Positions 61,612-64,000 of a DNA stretch of 64,000 nucleotides are shown here, one piece after another; position 1 is the stretch's first letter; every line of letters begins with the position of its first letter. The notes under the pieces were generated by a model that was given only the letters and a program-made list of their open reading frames with translations, had not been told where the DNA came from and did no database searches. A program made the translations under genes and the position numbers. This DNA comes from Candidatus Arcticimaribacter forsetii (GTDB taxonomy: Bacteria; Bacteroidota; Bacteroidia; Flavobacteriales; Flavobacteriaceae), in assembly GCF_910589745.1 (NCBI RefSeq), contig NZ_OU342399.1, positions 1,911,501 through 1,975,500 on the forward strand, written 5' to 3'.

Positions 61612-64000
61612 TTAAACAACAACAACGTTAACATTCGTTTTCTCTTGAATATAAACCAAGTAGCTGTTTATTGGTTTGTCATAAAAAATTTCTGAAATGA
61701 TGTTTTCATAATACTTAATTTGATCAACATCTTGCTTTTTTGCTTTACCTGTTTTATAGTCGATTAAAACTAAATTTTCCCCGTTAAACATTAATCTGTC
61801 TGGCCTAACATTATCTTTATTGGGTATTAGAATATCTCTCTCATTCCAAACAGTATATTCATTTATAAAATAGGAAGCTAATTTGTTATGATTAATAACA
61901 TTCAAAATTATTTCTCTTATGGAATCAATCTTTTCGTTTTTTATTTTACCCTGAATTGAAGCTTCTTTGAGAACCCAATCGATATCTTCAGAAGATTCAA
62001 TTTTTGACAAAAGATCGTGTATTAAAATCCCCCAAAGCTTTGGAGAGTTTTGCTTTACCTCATCTGGTTCGTATGACTGAGTCATTAGACTATCTTTCCA
62101 TCTTTTTGTTTTAGATTCGATGTAGAAGTCATTCGTTTCTTTTTTTATGTTTTTTGACTCAACAACCGTTCGTTTTTTTCCTTCAAAATAAAAAACTGAA
62201 TCCGTATCCAAATCATTTTCTATATTTTTTATTTGCAAATAATTTTGAATTAGACTTGGATATGTATTTTTCAGTTCATCCGTTTTTGGAGTTCTTTTTT
62301 TTAAATTAGAAATTAAAATTAATTGCTCCACTGGTCTTGTCATTGCAACATAAAGTACATTATGATTATCGAGTTCTTTTTCGTTACTAATTTCTTCAAA
62401 TCGTTGTTTCCCAACAGCACCATAATTTGCTATTTTTTTTGAAAAAGGGATCCATCCTTTAGTGAATTTTTGATCAAAAAACTCTTCTGTATTCATCCAA
62501 ATTCGGTCCTCCATATTCCCGCGGCTCAATTCATCCAAGAAAGGTAAAATTACTACTGGAAACTCTAGCCCTTTAGCTTTATGAATTGTAAAAATTTGAA
62601 TGGCATCCAATCCCTTAGGAACATTGACGAATAATGAATCTCCTTCAGAATCCCAATGCAGTATAAAACTCAATAAATCGTTCTTTTTGTTTAGATTAAA
62701 CTCAAAAGCATGATCTAAAAAAGTTTGAAGATGTGCATCGAAATTTGAACTTAAATCAAAACCATAAAATATTTCCTCTACTGCTTCATAAAGGGATAAT
62801 GATTTGAATTTCATGAAATTAAATGGAATTTCAAATTCATTAAAAACAACTTGAAGAGGAGTCTTTAGTTTTGGAGCGATGAAATCATGATATGGGACCT
62901 CTTTCGCATACCTTAACCTTAAAAACTGAAGTGCAAAAAGACGTTCATGGTCGTTGTTTTCATCGATTGCCAATCTTAAAAGAGCAATAATAAATTGAAC
63001 TTCTTCAGAGTTTGACAAATTCAATGATTCGGATGAAATAATCGGAATTCCTTTTTCAATCAGATATTCACCTATGGATTTAGCTTGATCTTTTTTTCGA
63101 ACAAGTACTGCGATATCATGATAATTAAAACCTTGCTCAAGACTTGATTTAATAGACTTAAAAGTAGTCTCTATATTGTTATTTAAAATTACTTCTTTCT
63201 CAACCTCATAAAACTGATTAATCTCTACATAACCTTGTTTTTTATTGTTTAATTTTTGAGAACAATTTTCGCTAAAAAGTTTCTTATTTTCTTCTCCCTT
63301 CAAAAAAGGAATTGTGCTTTTAAAAAAAGCATTATTAAAGTTAACAATAGTTTCAAAGCTTCTGTAATTAGTTTCTAAAGACTCTATTTTTACTGGAACT
63401 TGAAAAGGATTTTTGCCCCTTAGGAGACTTAGAAATTGTTCTACATGACCACCTCGCCATCTGTAAATTGATTGTTTAGGATCTCCAACAATTAGCAAAG
63501 AACCTGGTCTGCCATCATCCCCTAAACCCTCTATTGGTTCTCTTACTAATGGAATTAAATTATCCCATTGCAAGCTAGAGGTATCTTGAAATTCATCTAA
63601 AAAATAATGGCGATAATATTCGCCTAAACGCTCATAAATATGGGGAGTAGATTGGTTAAGGATTTCTTTAGAAATTCGTTCATTAAAAGTAGCTAGCAAA
63701 ACTTTATTGTGTTCTTTCTGATAAACCTCTAGTTCTTTAGATAGGGTTTGAATCAAACTCAAAGGGATCCATTGATCTAAAATATCGTTAATCAATGATA
63801 ACTGATAGTTTAAGTTTTTTGCTTTTTTAAATGCTCGGTATATTATGGGTAAAATACCCTCTATTATTTTTGCCTTTCGGTCATCTAATGTTTTGTTATA
63901 AATTTTAACACCCTCTTCTAAATTATTTTCTAATTGATTTGAATACAATTTATTTACATCAACTTTAGCAATTAAAATGTCTTTCAGTTTTTCAAAATGA
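61612..64000 (-). CDS. AddA-like UvrD/RecB helicase-nuclease, 5' end cut by window
   Basis: 796 codons visible; the frame stays open to the right window edge (KDILIAKVDVNKLY is read upstream of the first in-frame TTG), so the N-terminal Walker A part lies outside. Visible helicase motifs: FLDEFQDTSSLQW, LIVGDPKQSIYRWRGG, LETNYRS, IFTIHKAKGLEFPVVILP and VAMTRP. The C-terminal nuclease has PDRLMF and LVLIDYKTGK. Partner of the AddB-like protein in double-strand break processing. Confidence 0.9.
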   Translation of the reverse strand, partial: HFEKLKDILIAKVDVNKLYSNQLENNLEEGVKIYNKTLDDRKAKIIEGILPIIYRAFKKAKNLNYQLSLINDILDQWIPLSLIQTLSKELEVYQKEHNKVLLATFNERISKEILNQSTPHIYERLGEYYRHYFLDEFQDTSSLQWDNLIPLVREPIEGLGDDGRPGSLLIVGDPKQSIYRWRGGHVEQFLSLLRGKNPFQVPVKIESLETNYRSFETIVNFNNAFFKSTIPFLKGEENKKLFSENCSQKLNNKKQGYVEINQFYEVEKEVILNNNIETTFKSIKSSLEQGFNYHDIAVLVRKKDQAKSIGEYLIEKGIPIISSESLNLSNSEEVQFIIALLRLAIDENNDHERLFALQFLRLRYAKEVPYHDFIAPKLKTPLQVVFNEFEIPFNFMKFKSLSLYEAVEEIFYGFDLSSNFDAHLQTFLDHAFEFNLNKKNDLLSFILHWDSEGDSLFVNVPKGLDAIQIFTIHKAKGLEFPVVILPFLDELSRGNMEDRIWMNTEEFFDQKFTKGWIPFSKKIANYGAVGKQRFEEISNEKELDNHNVLYVAMTRPVEQLILISNLKKRTPKTDELKNTYPSLIQNYLQIKNIENDLDTDSVFYFEGKKRTVVESKNIKKETNDFYIESKTKRWKDSLMTQSYEPDEVKQNSPKLWGILIHDLLSKIESSEDIDWVLKEASIQGKIKNEKIDSIREIILNVINHNKLASYFINEYTVWNERDILIPNKDNVRPDRLMFNGENLVLIDYKTGKAKKQDVDQIKYYENIISEIFYDKPINSYLVYIQEKTNVNVVVV

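Overview
The window reads as a low-GC chromosome segment of a marine-type flavobacterium (Bacteroidota, Flavobacteriia). The evidence is a PorP/SprF-like protein, a 1700-residue surface protein with a type IX secretion type B C-terminus, -7 promoter boxes of the Bacteroidetes form TAnnTTTG, A/T-rich start contexts without clear Shine-Dalgarno sites, a DnaQ-DnaE fusion, and a carotenoid cluster of CrtI/CrtD/CruF/CrtA type.

Layout. (1) 1-4.8 kb: AT-rich accessory genes, mostly on the minus strand (DUF2779/Cas4-like nuclease, deoxyribonucleotidase-like HAD protein, membrane protein, unknowns) and a frameshifted secreted-protein gene. (2) 5-9.7 kb: rmuC, a candidate structured small RNA, and a catabolic group made of a MaoC hydratase, a TetR regulator and etfBA, with a perfect palindrome before etfB. 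(3) 9.9-18.2 kb: surface and type IX secretion genes and a GH5 lipoprotein. (4) 18.6-24.1 kb: a trehalose block (fused OtsA-OtsB, nucleotidyltransferase, GH15), then a Stealth-type phosphotransferase. (5) 24.3-36.9 kb: the unusual part, described below. (6) 36.8-51.3 kb: ordinary core genes (tRNA-Asp, trxA, dnaE, mfd, an ACT-domain protein, yraN, metG, a deacetylase-like protein, a CBS protein and others). (7) 51.3-56.4 kb: carotenoid genes. (8) 56.3-64 kb: a DUF6090-like protein and the AddB- and AddA-like helicase-nuclease genes separated by an OmpA/TSP3 gene; addA runs off the window.

The unusual region. Between the Stealth gene and an intact tRNA-Asp(GTC) at 36795-36868 lie eight partial copies of the 3' end of that tRNA (about 21-23 bases each; one keeps only the core), all in the tRNA's own orientation. 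Most keep a downstream terminator hairpin whose sequence drifts while its pairing is kept. The copies bound units of about 0.3 to 3.7 kb. Units typically carry, after the tRNA remnant, an inverted repeat and iteron-like words, then a stereotyped promoter with the word GTGTTATA overlapping a TAATTTTG -7 box, then one or a few small acidic genes of unknown function. Several end in an inverted word TTATAACAC, a hairpin and a second T-arm-like core. No integrase or transposase is visible. The cargo includes a MUG/UDG-like glycosylase, a possible OGG-fold protein, a broken DNA methyltransferase, and a three-copy family here called the KPP family. I read this as a tRNA-Asp-anchored gene-cassette array mobilised in trans and sharing one operator system. 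Its architecture recalls orphan-immunity (recombinase-associated AID) arrays and defence islands, but the function is not established by the sequence.

How the parts work together: etfBA and MaoC fit acyl-CoA or amino-acid oxidation under the TetR regulator. The trehalose block can make and probably hydrolyse trehalose. crtA-crtD-cruF with crtI fit a myxol- or ketocarotenoid-like end product, but crtB, crtY and crtZ are not in the window.
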